53,211 nt of DNA from an uncultured Bacteroidales bacterium (GCA_902801485.1 CADCIP010000021.1:1-53211); one strand, 5' to 3'. Positions 25,661-35,294 are shown, counted from the first letter of the stretch. The notes: generated by a model from the sequence alone, not told the origin. Program-made: numbers and translations.

Positions 25661-28600
25661 TTACTTAATGAAGGTCTTACGTGGTTTCGAGTCACCTTCA
25701 CCTACCACGATGTAGATGCCACGATGTGCTTGACCTATATCCACCTTACGTCCCTGAAGATCATATATACTTGGGTGAACGTTAAGGTTAACGTTCTTCA
25801 CTCCGTCTGGAGAATCCAGCGTGAAAACGAAGGTTGCCACACCACTGTCGTACCATCCTTCTCTCACAGCCTGAGCTTTAATGACAGTCTCACCATAGAT
25901 GTTGATGGGTCCTGTATAAAGCTGTCGCGTGCCCTGTTCGTCGCAAGGACATGAACCGTCTGTAGTGTAGTAAATCTGGGCATCCTTGGTGGTTGTACTA
26001 AGCGTCACAGTCTCGCCTTCCCTTAATACTGAACCTGAACCAGGTGTTGCCAAAGGCATATCCACAAACAGATTATCTGGATCTAGCACTTCTACTATTA
26101 CCATCTCTTCTGCCATTTCGCCGTCGATGTTTAGCGCCACACTGGTTGAGCCTATTGTTTTACCCGTTAAGGTGACGGTAGCTTTACCCTCTGCATCGAG
26201 TACAACTTCTTTGTCACTCATTTCTACCAGTTCGTTTGAGGTAGTGAAGAGTCGCAGCGTCTTGCCTGCACCAGCCTCAGCAGGAACAACGCTTACCTTC
26301 AGTTCCTGACTTTCGCCAACAGCCATTTCCAGTTTCTCTTCAGCCTCAATCTTCTCAATACGCTTTTCTATGTCAAAGTGCTGCGTGTAGTCCTCCTGCA
26401 TTGTTACACCGCAGTAGCTCTTCACGCGATGGTTCACAATGAGCAGTACCTCGTCAGCATTTTGCCAGCCAGTCTCTGAGGTCAGTTTCAATTGGCTGGC
26501 GTAGGTGGTCTCTGAGCCTTTGGCAGCAGCCTCTTCGTTCAGCAGTTCTACCTTGATGTCGCTGAGCAGCGTTTCCTTGCCGTTGCGAATCACTTTCACC
26601 TTCAGCATGTCGGGTGTGAGCGTTTCTGGTTGCATATACTTGCTGAATAGCAGTTCTATGCCGTCCTGATACACGTGGGCCATCTCCACCTCGGGAGCTG
26701 TGCGCTGTACCATTGGGATATTCACTTCCAATTGTGGAGGAGGAACAGGTAACCATTCCGAGCGTGTCGGCTCGTAGCCGTCCTTCTCATAGCGTACCTG
26801 CCACATACCCATTGGCACGTCCCAGCCATATTTGCCCAGCTCGTTGGTCAGCTGTGGATTCAGCTGGTCAAACTCCTGGGCGTTCCATTGCTGTTCGATT
26901 ACCACCCAGTCGCCGTAGTTGTTCTGCAGGCTGTCCTTATAGTAGCAGGTAGCGCTCACGCCCTCCAGTCGGTTCGAGGGCACTGCCTCATAGACGTAGC
27001 CTGACGGGTCAATCAAAGGAATAACGTCCTCGGTAACGGGAATTTGCGTGTGGATACTAGAGCATTCAGGTAAGGCATTGATAGAGGCAATAATATCCTG
27101 CATGTTCTCAAGGTTTTTTTTGCTCCAATCCTGTTGAATTTTAGCTGTTAAAGCATCAACTCCCATGATTGCTGCAGTTGACAGCCATGCAGCTTTCCCT
27201 TTTCCTTCAAATGCCAAATAAGTTGATATAATACCTGCACCAGCGATACCTGCAATATTGCTTCCCCTAACCCAACGTGCTTCTGCTCTCTTCCATTCGG
27301 CTTCATCAATGACATCCATCACTCTTCTACTTAATTTGCATCCCGCCTTAATTCTTGCAATAAGATCGTCCCAATCAAATTCATCTTTCCATAAGGTATC
27401 CCAAGCATTGTACGAATTGAGGGCTGTAAAAGCAATATTAGTAACTGTAGCAGCAAGACCACCAATTACTTTAAATGCATCCTTAGTCTCTTGCTGCATG
27501 TAGTATTTGGCCCAATCGGCGTCATGTAAACTCATGTCACCTTTTAAAGCAGCCTGCTTTATTGCTTCTAATCCAACTTGTTCACCGTAATCTTCTAATC
27601 TAGGTAATCCAACATTGAATATTAAGTCAGACGCCAAATTTAAACCGTTATTCCATAAGTCTATCTTTAATGCCTCCCACGCTGCAGATTTTTCCTCGAA
27701 ACTATCCACTTTTCTTCTGAGAGATTTGCGCTCCTTAGCAGAATTGGCCGAGTCACCACTATGTGCACTATAGTCAATGGTTATTCGATCACCACCTTTG
27801 TCGTTGACAAAAACCATAACATCTTGATTATCTTCCGTAAACAGTTGTTCGGCATGCCAGTTTCCGTCACTCATATCAAATAAGAAATTTCCTGTAGTGG
27901 GAGTTCCTATCTCGTATTTAATGGAAGGAGTCCATACACCTTCTCTTATTTCGATGGGTTCGAAATAAAGGACAGAAGTATTCAACTCTTTCATCCACTG
28001 TTCCATTTTCTGATATTCTGGTGTCTGTGTAATGTCGGGTATTAATTGTTTCCATATCTCACCCCGCTCGGCTTCTGTTTTTGCATCAAGAAGGTCTTTT
28101 ATTAGTTGTTGTTCTTCTTCTGTTATTTCATGTCTTTTACCGTTCGCTAATTGGACGTAGCACTCTTTTAATTCATCAAGTAACTGTAATACATAGTCTC
28201 TGTCAGGTTCATTCTTTCCCAACTCTTCTTTTAAGTGTTTCCACAACGAATCCAAGTGAGTGGTTATTTTTTCAACTTCCGCCATCGCTGCCTTCATTTG
28301 CTTCACGAAGCGGTTGTTGTTCTCGGTGTCTTCTGGGAACTCGAAGTCATCGGCATAGTCGTAGCTCAGCGAGAAGTTCTTGGGCAGTTTTTCAAAGTCA
28401 GTCGTCTCTTCATAGTGGAAGATCTTCATGTCGGGGGTGAACTGCTCGCCATACTGCAAGTAGCGGGAGTCTATGGCCCGGTCGTCCATAAAATACAACT
28501 GGGAATGGGTTGCGATCGGGTTGCCGGGGCCAACGGCTGTGGTAGTGGGCAAGTCCATCCAATTATCGATACCCAAGTGGAAGTCCATGGTCTCGTAATT

Positions 28601-31600
28601 GTCGCTGTTGTTCCCGTAGTGTTTTGTCAGGATAATCTCTTTGTCCTTCAGCATGTCGAAGAGCTTGTCGTTGTGCAGGAAGTGGACAAAGTAGTGCAGA
28701 TGAGCCAATTTTTTCTTCGGACTAACCGAATAAGACCTGCTCGAGAGCGACCTGGATAATAGGCCCATATTGACAGCGGGATGATAATTTATACTATATC
28801 CACCTGGTAACACACCCATACTTCCACCTCCACCGCCAGATCCTGAAGTATTTGATGTAGACGTCTGATAAATGCCCAAGTCCGAAGGAACAATGGCAAC
28901 GGGGTTGTACATCACAGATTTGGTCTGTGTCAACAGGCATGATCCGTCGTTTGCAATCAGTTTGGCCTGCAGGTTGTGGTAAGAGTAATAGTAGGCATCG
29001 TGGAGTTTACAGTGCAGCGAAGCCTTGTTGTTGTTCGACCATCTATTAGCATAATTTGTTCCCGCAGAATGATAATACTCAATACCATAATCTTCCATTT
29101 CATAAACGCTCGTCAGGTCGGGTATCGTACCAATGAGTACACCATTGTCGTAGAACTCTGCCGACTGGTATTTGCCGTAGGGAATGTTCTTCAGGTTGAT
29201 GGTCACGTCTGGGGTGGGTGTCTCTTCGGGCACAAACAACTCTACGCTGTGCGCTTCGACTCTTGCTGAGCCTAAGGGCTGGCGCAGGCGTTGTCCGTTG
29301 TAATCGAACTCCACGTAGGCCGCTGCCGTCATGATGCCGTCGTTCTTGGGCATGAGGCAGAACTTCACTTCGTCGCCGTTGTGCAGGCTGTCAACCTCTG
29401 CGGTCTGCTCGCCCTTGGCATAGTCGTGGAGCAGAGTGTTGAGCACCACTGATCCGTCGACAAACTCTGCGTTGTTGTCGTAGTCCACAATGAGACGCAC
29501 GTTGCTGATGCCTTCGCGATATTCATCCTTGAAGTCGATGCTAGCACGGAACGTGGCAGCAAAGTCCTTGCGGGGATTAGCTGTGGTGCAAATAAACGAA
29601 CCCTTGCTGCCAATGTAGGAGAAGCGGCCCTCTACAAAAAGGGGCACCGATGTGAACTCAGCCACAGCGGTCTCGCCCAGGCTTACGCTGACTGCTTGCT
29701 TTACATACTCCACCTGGTCGTGCAGGCCCAGACGGTCGAAGTCGTCGAGGTTGCCGATGCCTGCAAACTGCTGGCTGTTGCTCATCATCACCACGGTGTA
29801 GTCACCTGTGGGCAGGTAGCCGAAGCTTGCCTTGCGATTTTCACATCTCTTTGTATCTACCAACTGTCCGTCAGCATCGTAGAGCATGGCTCGCACCGAC
29901 TCGTTCTTGCTGTTCTCGTAGGTGGCCTCCACGCTGCCGTTGGCCGTGATGGTGAACACCACCTTCAGGTCGCTCACGGTCATAGTCTGTGTTACATCGA
30001 CAAAACGGTCCATCATGCTATGAGCAGTGATAGCCAATACGTCTGTTGAGTCCACACTCTCAGGCAATACCAAATAAGGATACTGCAAACGGGCATCAGG
30101 AATGGCTGTGCCCTTCGTCTCGTTCGCCACACTCACGGCAATGTCCTGATAGTCACTGTAGCCGTTGGCAATCAACCCTACGGTAATGCCCTTGAAGGGT
30201 CGCAGGCGCACGGTGGGCAAATACTCCAATTCGGCAATATTGTCAATGTTGACAGTTTCAGTATAGTATCCATTATGTGATACGGTGATGGTGGCAGGTA
30301 CATCGCTGTAGAGTGTCAGGTCACTCATTCCGTAGTTGTCGGTAGCACCTGAGGAATTATGGTTGTAACGCCCATACAGGGTTTGCGTAGCTTGTACCCA
30401 GGCTCCGTTTAGATAGGCTCCTCCCTCATCGTTCACTACTAAGGCACTGAGTGTTTTCTTAGCCAATGGTAGTAGGGTAACGGTAATCTCGTTGTCATCA
30501 GCGGTGGCTGTCACTGTGTGCTCCACCCGTGCTGGCAGCTGGCAGGTGCGTGCTAAGGCTTCAGGCAGGGTGATGACAGCTGTGAGCCGACAGCCTTCGG
30601 TGAGCTGTGTCAGCGTGGTGCCGCTGCCAAGCGCATTGCCGTTGGCATCGAGCCAGTGGACTTCTACCTGTGGGGTCACGTCAATACCATTCTCCTGCAC
30701 CACGCGCAGCGTCACGTCGTAGAGCGGTTTCAGGTCGGGTAGGGTGATGTTGATGGGGCTGGTGCCCAGGTCAATGTTCTCCATCTGACTGAGCACTTCG
30801 CCTTTCTGGGTGACGAGGTAGACGTGGTAGGGACAGTCGTGAATGAGGTCGAAGACGTAGGTCATGCGATCGCTGACGATATACTTCTGGCGCACACCGC
30901 TCTTGGCGTTTACCACCTCTAAGCGCATGTTCTTGCAGCGGCCGTCGGCACAGTCGACGGGCAGCTGTACGGTGAGCGACGTGAGCTCGTCGGCCACGGG
31001 ATAGATGATGAAGTCCTTCCACTGCTCTGCTTCCTTGTAAAGGTCTATCGACGCGGAGGGCACATAGAGGAAGGCTCCTTCTGGAATGCCCTCGAACACG
31101 TTTTTGCCCAACGTGGGCGGCGTGGTGGCCAGGCAGGTGATGCGGTTCAGGCTGGGACATTCCTTGAAGGCGCTGTTTTCGATTTCCTCTAACGATGGGG
31201 GGAGCAGCACAGTGGTGAGTTCCGACCTGCTCCAGCTGTACGACTCGATGCGTTGAAGGTCGGTACGGGAGAAGTCAATCTTCTTCAATGACTGCAGGTT
31301 GTATAAGTAAAAGTCTTTGGAAAGGACCTTTCCTTTAACGATGAGGCTTGTCACCATGTTGTAGTCGAAACCTTCCTCTTTCTTTAGTTTGCTAATGGCA
31401 ACGTTAAGCATGCTTGGATGGAAGTCATCGATAATCAATTCCAGCAGTCCGTCTGTCGAAGTGTAGCAAGTGTTAGCTCCCGGATTGGTGGGCACAGTGG
31501 GGTCGTAGACGTAGCGGCGCTCCAGGGTGAGGGCGTTGTCGGGCATGATCAGCTCGTAGTTGCCCGGCTCGCCCACCTGCTTGCCGTTGAGGAACCACCC

Positions 31601-32065
31601 CAAGAACCGGTAGTCGGCGGGTGTGGCTTGGCTGAGCGTTTGCTTCTTGCCCACCTCCAAGCGGTAGGTGTCTGTCGAGACACCCGTGTTGGCGGGCAGG
31701 GTAATGACGGTGAGGGTGTGGAACACGCGTTCGTCCACATTGGGATTCTCAGGCGTCTTAGGGTCATAGGCCACGTATGCCTTCAGTTCCACGTCGTGGT
31801 TAGGCATCACATATTGGAACCCTGTCTTAGTAACATCAGCTTCGATATCCTTGCCGTCTTCCGTCCACTTCACCAGCTTATAGTCGGAGGTGAGGTTGAC
31901 ATAGACGTAGACTTTCTTGCCAGCCTCATACTGGCCGCTGCCGTTGGGTGTGGCGCCTTGTTCTTTGTTTACGCTTACCGTTAGATTATAGGTGGGACTG
32001 TCTTGAGCCCAACTGACCAAGGCTGTTAACAAGGCAATGGCCAGAAACAAAAATTTCTTTTTCAT
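25661..32065 (-). CDS. Giant secreted mosaic surface protein (2,134 aa)
   Basis: After a signal peptide (cut near SWAQ) come two InlB/Listeria-Bacteroides-type beta repeats (about 25-195, each ending in a YDPxxPxNP linker) and a BspA-like leucine-rich segment (about 205-350). Several carboxypeptidase-regulatory or Ig-like beta domains follow (350-1090). A Gly/Ser linker (SGSGGGGGSMG) is next. Then comes a helical region (about 1270-1680) with a coiled coil (KQMKAAMAEVEKITTHLDSL) and Ala/Gly-rich hydrophobic helices (VIGGLAATVTNIAF, NIAGIAGAGIISTYLAF). It continues with a conserved beta domain (IDPSGYVYEAVPSNRLEGVSATCYY...GYEPTRSEWLPVPPPQ), a Big2-like domain, a chitobiase-C-like domain (YYTTDGSCP) and a sorting tail (YDLQGRKV...FIK). 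It is second in an operon after the 842-residue LRR gene and, unlike most genes here, has a strong Shine-Dalgarno. The function is unknown; adhesion or effector delivery are guesses. Confidence 0.85.
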   Translation of the reverse strand: MKKKFLFLAIALLTALVSWAQDSPTYNLTVSVNKEQGATPNGSGQYEAGKKVYVYVNLTSDYKLVKWTEDGKDIEADVTKTGFQYVMPNHDVELKAYVAYDPKTPENPNVDERVFHTLTVITLPANTGVSTDTYRLEVGKKQTLSQATPADYRFLGWFLNGKQVGEPGNYELIMPDNALTLERRYVYDPTVPTNPGANTCYTSTDGLLELIIDDFHPSMLNVAISKLKKEEGFDYNMVTSLIVKGKVLSKDFYLYNLQSLKKIDFSRTDLQRIESYSWSRSELTTVLLPPSLEEIENSAFKECPSLNRITCLATTPPTLGKNVFEGIPEGAFLYVPSASIDLYKEAEQWKDFIIYPVADELTSLTVQLPVDCADGRCKNMRLEVVNAKSGVRQKYIVSDRMTYVFDLIHDCPYHVYLVTQKGEVLSQMENIDLGTSPINITLPDLKPLYDVTLRVVQENGIDVTPQVEVHWLDANGNALGSGTTLTQLTEGCRLTAVITLPEALARTCQLPARVEHTVTATADDNEITVTLLPLAKKTLSALVVNDEGGAYLNGAWVQATQTLYGRYNHNSSGATDNYGMSDLTLYSDVPATITVSHNGYYTETVNIDNIAELEYLPTVRLRPFKGITVGLIANGYSDYQDIAVSVANETKGTAIPDARLQYPYLVLPESVDSTDVLAITAHSMMDRFVDVTQTMTVSDLKVVFTITANGSVEATYENSKNESVRAMLYDADGQLVDTKRCENRKASFGYLPTGDYTVVMMSNSQQFAGIGNLDDFDRLGLHDQVEYVKQAVSVSLGETAVAEFTSVPLFVEGRFSYIGSKGSFICTTANPRKDFAATFRASIDFKDEYREGISNVRLIVDYDNNAEFVDGSVVLNTLLHDYAKGEQTAEVDSLHNGDEVKFCLMPKNDGIMTAAAYVEFDYNGQRLRQPLGSARVEAHSVELFVPEETPTPDVTINLKNIPYGKYQSAEFYDNGVLIGTIPDLTSVYEMEDYGIEYYHSAGTNYANRWSNNNKASLHCKLHDAYYYSYHNLQAKLIANDGSCLLTQTKSVMYNPVAIVPSDLGIYQTSTSNTSGSGGGGGSMGVLPGGYSINYHPAVNMGLLSRSLSSRSYSVSPKKKLAHLHYFVHFLHNDKLFDMLKDKEIILTKHYGNNSDNYETMDFHLGIDNWMDLPTTTAVGPGNPIATHSQLYFMDDRAIDSRYLQYGEQFTPDMKIFHYEETTDFEKLPKNFSLSYDYADDFEFPEDTENNNRFVKQMKAAMAEVEKITTHLDSLWKHLKEELGKNEPDRDYVLQLLDELKECYVQLANGKRHEITEEEQQLIKDLLDAKTEAERGEIWKQLIPDITQTPEYQKMEQWMKELNTSVLYFEPIEIREGVWTPSIKYEIGTPTTGNFLFDMSDGNWHAEQLFTEDNQDVMVFVNDKGGDRITIDYSAHSGDSANSAKERKSLRRKVDSFEEKSAAWEALKIDLWNNGLNLASDLIFNVGLPRLEDYGEQVGLEAIKQAALKGDMSLHDADWAKYYMQQETKDAFKVIGGLAATVTNIAFTALNSYNAWDTLWKDEFDWDDLIARIKAGCKLSRRVMDVIDEAEWKRAEARWVRGSNIAGIAGAGIISTYLAFEGKGKAAWLSTAAIMGVDALTAKIQQDWSKKNLENMQDIIASINALPECSSIHTQIPVTEDVIPLIDPSGYVYEAVPSNRLEGVSATCYYKDSLQNNYGDWVVIEQQWNAQEFDQLNPQLTNELGKYGWDVPMGMWQVRYEKDGYEPTRSEWLPVPPPQLEVNIPMVQRTAPEVEMAHVYQDGIELLFSKYMQPETLTPDMLKVKVIRNGKETLLSDIKVELLNEEAAAKGSETTYASQLKLTSETGWQNADEVLLIVNHRVKSYCGVTMQEDYTQHFDIEKRIEKIEAEEKLEMAVGESQELKVSVVPAEAGAGKTLRLFTTSNELVEMSDKEVVLDAEGKATVTLTGKTIGSTSVALNIDGEMAEEMVIVEVLDPDNLFVDMPLATPGSGSVLREGETVTLSTTTKDAQIYYTTDGSCPCDEQGTRQLYTGPINIYGETVIKAQAVREGWYDSGVATFVFTLDSPDGVKNVNLNVHPSIYDLQGRKVDIGQAHRGIYIVVGEGDSKPRKTFIK

Positions 32066-32072
32066 GACTTGT

Positions 32073-32079
32073 CCTCCTT
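32073..32079 (-). promoter_or_regulatory. Strong ribosome binding site AAGGAGG
   Basis: AAGGAGG on the minus strand lies 7 bases ahead of the giant gene's ATG, in a 16-base gap after the upstream stop. Such a perfect Shine-Dalgarno is unusual for Bacteroidetes and for this window. Confidence 0.7.
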
Positions 32080-32081
32080 GT

Positions 32082-34589
32082 TTATTTTACAACTTGTTTC
32101 TTTCCACCTATTATATATATACCCTTCTTAAGTGAAGAATTGTTCGTGCGGCGACCTTGTAAATCGTATATTTCGTTCCCGTTCCCGTTATCGTTTACGT
32201 TAACGTCTGTAATACCTGTTACACTTCCAAATTCGAGGGTGAAGCGGTTGTTATATGTACCAGCTTCTGCATTGAAGGTATAAGCGTTATTAGTCAGTTT
32301 TACACGATTGCCAGTGAGGTGGTCAACAAGTATGAGGTCCTCCTGCTGCCAGCTACCGCCCTTAGGAGCTGCCATACTCAGGGTATAGGTGCCTTGTGCT
32401 GACAACGTTAGGCCGAGGCGGATAATGCCATTGCCAATAGGACGTTCGTTGATACTATAACGTTCTCCGTTCTCTATGGTATAAAATTGAGGTACCTGCG
32501 TGTCAAGGCTCATGAACTTGGTGGCATCGCAGCCATCGTCATAGTCGGTGGTGGCTTGCGGGTTCAGCACGAAGCGGGTTCGGTCGGTCAGTCCTTCGCT
32601 GTCACTTAGGTTCAGGTTGAACACCGTACGCTGGGGGGCAGCCATGCGACGTGAGTCGGCTGAGGCGCGGTCTACCACTGCCAAGCTGTTCTGACGGCCT
32701 TCCAGGGGGAAGGTGATGGCGGCCTGCTTCAGCGACCGCTGCACGAAGAAGGCCTGGCTGGGTTCTAGCACATAGTCATCATCGGTGGGCCGGTAGGTCT
32801 CGTACTGACGATAGAACCTGTTCCAGACGATGAAGGGTCCGTCGTGCTGCATGAGCCGTGTGTCGTAGTAAGCGGGATAGGGGTTGCCAATGAGGTTCCA
32901 CGAGCGGTTGTGCTTGTCCTCGGCAAGGTATTCCTCAAGCTGCACCACGGCTTCGGTCTGGCGGAAGATGTCGTTCTTGTAGTTGTCGTCGATGGCGTGG
33001 AAGGTAATCTCCTCGTTCTGGTTCGAGCACTTCATGATGTAGCCCCGTCCAGCCAGCAGTGTGCCATTGTTGGGCACTCGCTGCCAGGTGTCGTCGAACT
33101 CGGTAGCGGCGCGCTTGGCTCCGTTGTATTTGTAGATCACGAAGTCGCTGCCCTTGGCCAGCTCTATTTCCGAGACGCGGGCGTTGAAGGGCAGGGAGAT
33201 GAAGTTCCAGTAGGTGTAGGAGCCAGTCTGGTAGTTTGTGAAGAAGGTCAGCGACACGCGGTCGGCGCGGATGGGGGCATTGCTGATGATGCAGCCGAAA
33301 ATCTTGTTGCTGTTGAGCCCCGTATAGCTGTCGTTGCCTTTGTAGTAGCGCAGGTCGTAGAAGGCGTGATAGTCGCTGAGCGAGAGTGTGTTGGTGCCGT
33401 TGATGGTGACGGCGGGATAGCCGTCATTGCTACCAAAGATATACGATTTTTCAAGTCGCATGGTGGGATTATAGTCGGCTGGCAGGAAGTCGGGCAGGTT
33501 CAGTTCCATGTCGGTGTAGAAGATGAGATTCGAGGGCAGCTGGGGCAGTGACTTGATGCTGTGCTTGTCCCATCCCACGCTTTGCTTGTATGCATTCAGG
33601 CTGGGCGACGGCACGTAGATTGTGGCGTTGATTTCCTGATACTGGCCGTTTTCGTCGTAACCATAGCCACCCATGCGGGAACTGCTGTCGAACTGGGGCG
33701 GGTTGATGGCGTGGCAACGCACCGTGCGCAGGCTGTTGCAGGGGTAGAATGCTTGTGAGTAGATGGTACGTGTGGTCGTGGGCAGGTCGATAGAGGTGAG
33801 ACCATGACAGTAGGCGAAGGCTGTGCGGTGCAGGTCCTGCAGCCCCTCGGGCAGGGTGATGCTTGTGATTTTGTCGCACCCGCCGAAGGCATAGTCCTTG
33901 ATGCTTTTCAGCGTGGATGGCAGCTGGACGAACGTCAAAGCCTTGCAGCCCGAGAAGGTGCTGGTGCCCAGCTCCTCAATGCCTTCGGGCACGCGGCAGC
34001 CTGTCAGTTTCTTGCACCCGCTGAAAACGCTCTCTCTCCAATTTGTCATGTGGGCAGGTATTCCTATTTGGAACAGGCTGGTGTCGTTTTCAAAAGCACC
34101 CGACCCTAACTCGTCGACCGTCTCGGGCAGGTTGATCCTCGTAATCGACCCGCAGTCCCTGAAGGCAACACTGCCAATGGTCTTGATGCCCTCGTGCATG
34201 GTGACGCTGGTGAGATTCTTGCACTCGGAGAAGAGGCCGTCGCTGACTTCCGTAAGCGTCATGGGCAGCACAACCGTCTTGAGTGCGTCACGTTTTTCCA
34301 AGCCATATCTGGGCATGGTCTCGGTGATGGCCGCGCCCATGTTAAGGGTCACAAGGCTGGTCATGCGATCGCAGATTGTAGTGAGGTCGTCGTCGTTCAG
34401 TGGACCGCTCACAGTGAAGTACTTGACATCGCTGAAGTTCTCAGTCTGAGCGAGAATGAGGTCACCCATTGTGCCTGGTGTTGTGACGTTAATGTTAAGG
34501 GTCTCTTTGTGGTCAGTAGTTTGTGCGTTTACTGATGGAGAAAACGCAAAGGCCATAACCATAACCAAAGTAAAGTTTTTGATTTTCAT
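32082..34589 (-). CDS. BspA-like leucine-rich-repeat surface protein (835 aa)
   Basis: The ATG at 34589 is preferred over one 21 bases upstream, because the signal peptide starts there (MKIKNFTLVMVMAFAFSPSVNAQ). About residues 75-310 are LRR_5 repeats of 23 residues ('LTSVTMHEGIKTIGSVAFRDCGSI', 'LTFVQLPSTLKSIKDYAFGGCDKI'), as in BspA adhesins, which bind host or matrix proteins. The repeats end with a typical YVPSPSLNAYKQSVGW. A large beta-rich region follows, with FISLPFNARVSEIELAKGSDFVIYKYNG, GRGYIMKC and LIGNPYPAYYD motifs. It ends with a sorting tail (YDLQGRRT...KKGIYIIGGKKQVVK) preceded by an NVNDNGNGN linker. It has a canonical promoter and is followed after 16 bases by the giant gene. 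Upstream lies the 34907-35222 repeat array. Confidence 0.88.
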   Translation of the reverse strand: MKIKNFTLVMVMAFAFSPSVNAQTTDHKETLNINVTTPGTMGDLILAQTENFSDVKYFTVSGPLNDDDLTTICDRMTSLVTLNMGAAITETMPRYGLEKRDALKTVVLPMTLTEVSDGLFSECKNLTSVTMHEGIKTIGSVAFRDCGSITRINLPETVDELGSGAFENDTSLFQIGIPAHMTNWRESVFSGCKKLTGCRVPEGIEELGTSTFSGCKALTFVQLPSTLKSIKDYAFGGCDKITSITLPEGLQDLHRTAFAYCHGLTSIDLPTTTRTIYSQAFYPCNSLRTVRCHAINPPQFDSSSRMGGYGYDENGQYQEINATIYVPSPSLNAYKQSVGWDKHSIKSLPQLPSNLIFYTDMELNLPDFLPADYNPTMRLEKSYIFGSNDGYPAVTINGTNTLSLSDYHAFYDLRYYKGNDSYTGLNSNKIFGCIISNAPIRADRVSLTFFTNYQTGSYTYWNFISLPFNARVSEIELAKGSDFVIYKYNGAKRAATEFDDTWQRVPNNGTLLAGRGYIMKCSNQNEEITFHAIDDNYKNDIFRQTEAVVQLEEYLAEDKHNRSWNLIGNPYPAYYDTRLMQHDGPFIVWNRFYRQYETYRPTDDDYVLEPSQAFFVQRSLKQAAITFPLEGRQNSLAVVDRASADSRRMAAPQRTVFNLNLSDSEGLTDRTRFVLNPQATTDYDDGCDATKFMSLDTQVPQFYTIENGERYSINERPIGNGIIRLGLTLSAQGTYTLSMAAPKGGSWQQEDLILVDHLTGNRVKLTNNAYTFNAEAGTYNNRFTLEFGSVTGITDVNVNDNGNGNEIYDLQGRRTNNSSLKKGIYIIGGKKQVVK

Positions 34590-34653
34590 AGTTTTATTTA
34601 ATTGTGACATTCATATTTCAATGAATAACTTGCACTCAAGGGCAACTTCTTTG

Positions 34654-34684
34654 CAAAATTAACATTTTTTTTGATACGCACAAA
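34654..34684 (-). promoter_or_regulatory. Promoter of the BspA-like/giant protein operon
   Basis: On the minus strand TTTG (34684-34681) and TAATTTTG (34661-34654) are 19 bases apart. The expected leader is about 58 bases. Confidence 0.8.
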
Positions 34685-34906
34685 GAAAACCGCTGTTTTT
34701 CTTCCGAAATGAAATAAACTTTAGGCTTTAGACGTTAGACTTTAGTCTGTTGAAAGGTTATGGATTATAGGTTATAGATAAAGAATTTAGGGAATTTGTG
34801 ATTCATTCTGACGTTTCCTGATTTAGGTTGACTGTCAATATGCCTGAACCCTAAGATTAGTTGACTCGGTTAAACATTAAAACTCATTTAAGTTGACTCT
34901 CACAAA

Positions 34907-35092
34907 AACAGGTAACACCTAACCAGAAATAGTGATGAGCCCGATAACCATGCGGGATGAAAGAGTGTTACCTGTTTGCTCAACAGGTAACTAACAGGTA
35001 ACACAACACCTAATATCATACAATTATGATGTCGAGTTTGGGTGAGTTACCTGTTAGTGAGGTGTTAGTTACCTGTTAGCCAAACAGGTAAC
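34907..35092. repeat. Seven copies of AACAGGTAAC, including two 25-bp palindromes
   Basis: Exact copies in the forward direction start at 34907, 34982, 34993 and 35083; reversed copies (GTTACCTGTT) start at 34967, 35046 and 35068. The pairs 34967/34982 and 35068/35083 each form a perfect 10-bp inverted repeat with a 5-base spacer. Parts of a larger unit (ATAACCAT ... GGGATGAAAG) also occur twice (34944 and 35107). There is no gene here. The array is about 220-430 bases upstream of the BspA-like operon promoter. Confidence 0.9.
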
Positions 35093-35138
35093 ACTGCATG
35101 AGAACCATAACCATCGGGGATGAAAGCCATAAGGGTAC

Positions 35139-35195
35139 TATTAATAGTAGCAGTTGCAAGTATTAATAGTAGCAAGATTTTCTATTAATAGTAGC
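35139..35195. repeat. Three TATTAATAGTAGC copies at exact 22-bp spacing
   Basis: Copies start at 35139, 35161 and 35183. Each is centred on the palindrome TATTAATA, and copy 1 extends to TACTATTAATAGTA. The spacing equals about two helical turns, as in iterons or operator arrays. Confidence 0.85.
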
Positions 35196-35201
35196 TTAAT
35201 A

Positions 35202-35222
35202 GGTTATCGGTTATCGGTTATA
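35202..35222. repeat. GGTTATC tandem microrepeat
   Basis: Three heptamers of the form GGTTATC/GGTTATA in a row. Related GGTTAT words occur near 34757-34778. Confidence 0.7.
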
Positions 35223-35294
35223 GAATGTGAAATAATTTGACAAATGTGGTGCCGGTTTCGCGTTCATCTGAAAGTCACTAACCATAGAAAATTT

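Noticed and set aside
32844-33551. A 235-codon plus-strand frame antisense to the BspA-like gene
   Set aside because: It is covered by a clear LRR/beta-domain protein on the minus strand; the product is Val/Gly-rich low complexity.
34907-35222. CRISPR array
   Set aside because: The repeats are 10 or 13 bases, in both orientations, with irregular or very short spacers, and no cas genes are present.
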